Source: Kitasatospora indigofera (lineage in GTDB: Bacteria > Actinomycetota > Actinomycetes > Streptomycetales > Streptomycetaceae). Taken from it: 50,290 nt of DNA. The notes beneath the pieces were generated by a model. The model saw only the letters and a program-made list of their open reading frames with translations. It had not been told where the DNA came from and did no database searches. The stretch is taken from positions 1 through 50,290 of the forward strand of contig NZ_BNBO01000064.1 in the NCBI RefSeq assembly GCF_014655955.1. The letters are read 5' to 3'. Below, piece by piece: positions 49,583 through 50,290 of this stretch (position 1 is its first letter; every line of letters begins with the position of its first letter). The translations under genes were made by a program, and so were the position numbers.

Positions 49583-49959
49583 TGCCGGCCCTCCTCGGCG
49601 GTGCGCAGCAGGCGGCGCAGCACGTCCTCGTCGTCGGGGGAGAGGGCGGAGACGAACCGTTCCAGCACGAGGTCCCGGTGCGGGTCGCGGTGCAGTTCGC
49701 GGTGCATCCGGCTGGCGGTCAGGCCGGGTGCGTCGTGCACGGGGGAGTAGACGAAGCCGCGTCCGCCGCGTTCGCGCGCCAGCGTCCCCTTCTCGTGCAG
49801 CCGGGTGAGGATGGTCGTCACGGTGGTCCGGGCGAGCCGCCCGCCGAGGGCGTCCCTGACCTGACCCGGCGTGAGGGGTCCCGGTGCCGCCCAGAGCACG
49901 GCGAGCACGTCGGCCACGAGTTCGCCGTGCGGCCGCCTGGGGTCGCTCGCCTCGGACAT
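49579..49959 (-). CDS. blaI: BlaI/MecI/CopY-family repressor
   Basis: 126 residues with the family pattern: ELVADVLAVLWAAPGPLTPGQVRDALGG, LARTTVTTILTRLHEKGTLARERGGRGFVYSPV in the winged helix, and a C-terminal dimerisation helix (DLVLERFVSALSPDDEDVLRRLL). ATG 49957-49959. The promoter region contains a CTAC-n6-GTAG site. Partner of the M56 protease. Confidence 0.9.
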   Translation of the reverse strand: MSEASDPRRPHGELVADVLAVLWAAPGPLTPGQVRDALGGRLARTTVTTILTRLHEKGTLARERGGRGFVYSPVHDAPGLTASRMHRELHRDPHRDLVLERFVSALSPDDEDVLRRLLRTAEEGRQ

Positions 49960-50019
49960 CTACGCCGCTCCGTTCGTGATGGCCCGTCGTGTCCCGCGCC
50001 GGTCGTCCGGGGGTGACGA

Positions 50020-50033
50020 CTACGACCCTGTAG
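50020..50033. promoter_or_regulatory. Putative BlaI operator
   Basis: CTACGACCCTGTAG fits the BlaI/MecI-type operator core (TACA/TGTA half-sites) and sits about 60 bp ahead of the blaI start codon. Confidence 0.6.
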
Positions 50034-50053
50034 ACGTTCGGGTCTTCTTTCAT

Positions 50054-50072
50054 TAAGGTACGCCTAAGCTAA
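50054..50072. promoter_or_regulatory. Iron box (DmdR1/IdeR type)
   Basis: Read on the minus strand the 19 bases agree at about 15 positions with the iron-box consensus TTAGGTTAGGCTAACCTAA. It lies just ahead of the last gene in the window, which should be repressed by iron. Confidence 0.75.
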
Positions 50073-50129
50073 CTGTACGGGTCTGCCCGGCGGTGGCTAG
50101 ATCCTGTCCTTCCGTCGCCTGGAGCCCCG

Positions 50130-50290
50130 ATGCCGTCCCGCCGCCCGTCCGCCGACGCCCCCGAGGACGCCGAGAACCAGCAGCAGGACGGGACGACGCC
50201 CATGACCGGCGCCGAACCGGGCGGCCAGGCCTCCGTCAGCCGTCGTGCGGTGATCGGTTGGGCGGGTGCGGGTGTCGCGTTGGGTGCGGC
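50130..50290 (+). CDS. Tat-exported protein, 5' part; probably iron-uptake peroxidase EfeB
   Basis: From ATG 50130 (GGAG at 50121-50124) 53 residues are visible. A hydrophilic stretch rich in Gln, Asp and Pro is followed by a twin-arginine signal (VSRRAVIGWAGAGVALGAA). Iron box, Tat signal and the long hydrophilic start fit EfeB-type Dyp peroxidases of Streptomyces, which take haem or ferrous iron. The catalytic part is outside the window, so the identity is an inference. Confidence 0.55.
   Translation, partial: MPSRRPSADAPEDAENQQQDGTTPMTGAEPGGQASVSRRAVIGWAGAGVALGA

Overview
The window is very GC-rich, third codon positions are almost always G or C, and many genes start with GTG. Together with the families present (double-module Lrp regulators, BlaI/M56, LysW-type amino-group carrier cluster, DmdR-type iron box), this points to a Streptomyces or Kitasatospora chromosome (inference from composition and gene content).

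1-14.6 kb is mobile DNA stacked on a tRNA-Pro gene. A truncated transposase lies at the left edge. Two exact 42-bp copies of a tRNA-Pro(GGG) 3' half (696-737 and 13813-13854, both followed by hairpins) bracket a 13.1-kb island. Each copy is followed by an N-truncated tyrosine integrase on the minus strand, so at least two elements were integrated one behind the other. The island carries a four-gene overlapping defence operon (MORC/MutL-type ATPase, Z1 helicase-like protein, PD-(D/E)XK nuclease, AIPR protein). Beyond a 251-bp gap follows a cytosine-5 methyltransferase fused to an endonuclease-III-type iron-sulfur module, then a convergent vsr gene killed by a nonsense codon. A frameshifted coiled-coil gene sits at the other end.

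14.6-27 kb is mixed. There is a DUF4232 lipoprotein, a small XRE regulator, and a three-gene cassette (68-aa peptide, membrane M50 protease, secreted four-cysteine protein) that looks like an uncharacterised ribosomally made peptide system. Next comes an Lrp/AsnC gene cut in two by a 2,287-bp insertion that carries an EACC1 plus caspase conflict module. Removing the insertion at its 4-bp direct repeat restores a 326-residue Lrp reading frame. The Lrp gene diverges from an MFS exporter/M20 amidohydrolase pair.

27-39.5 kb is a biosynthetic cluster built on an amino-group carrier protein: a homocitrate-synthase-like enzyme, LysW, LysX, LysY, LysZ, a glutamine-amidotransferase-fold enzyme, a Leu/Glu dehydrogenase, an AMP ligase, and an aminotransferase in one frame with an FAH-family hydrolase. 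The LysW ends in glutamine rather than the glutamate that normally carries the substrate. Regulators nearby are a YCII-LuxR protein and an atypical OmpR-type response regulator.

40-50.3 kb holds two flavin-dependent monooxygenases with a protein of unknown function and an MFS exporter, a MerR regulator with a perfect palindromic operator, a secreted phosphodiesterase, a MarR regulator, a BlaI/M56 pair, and the start of an iron-box-controlled Tat-exported protein (probably EfeB).
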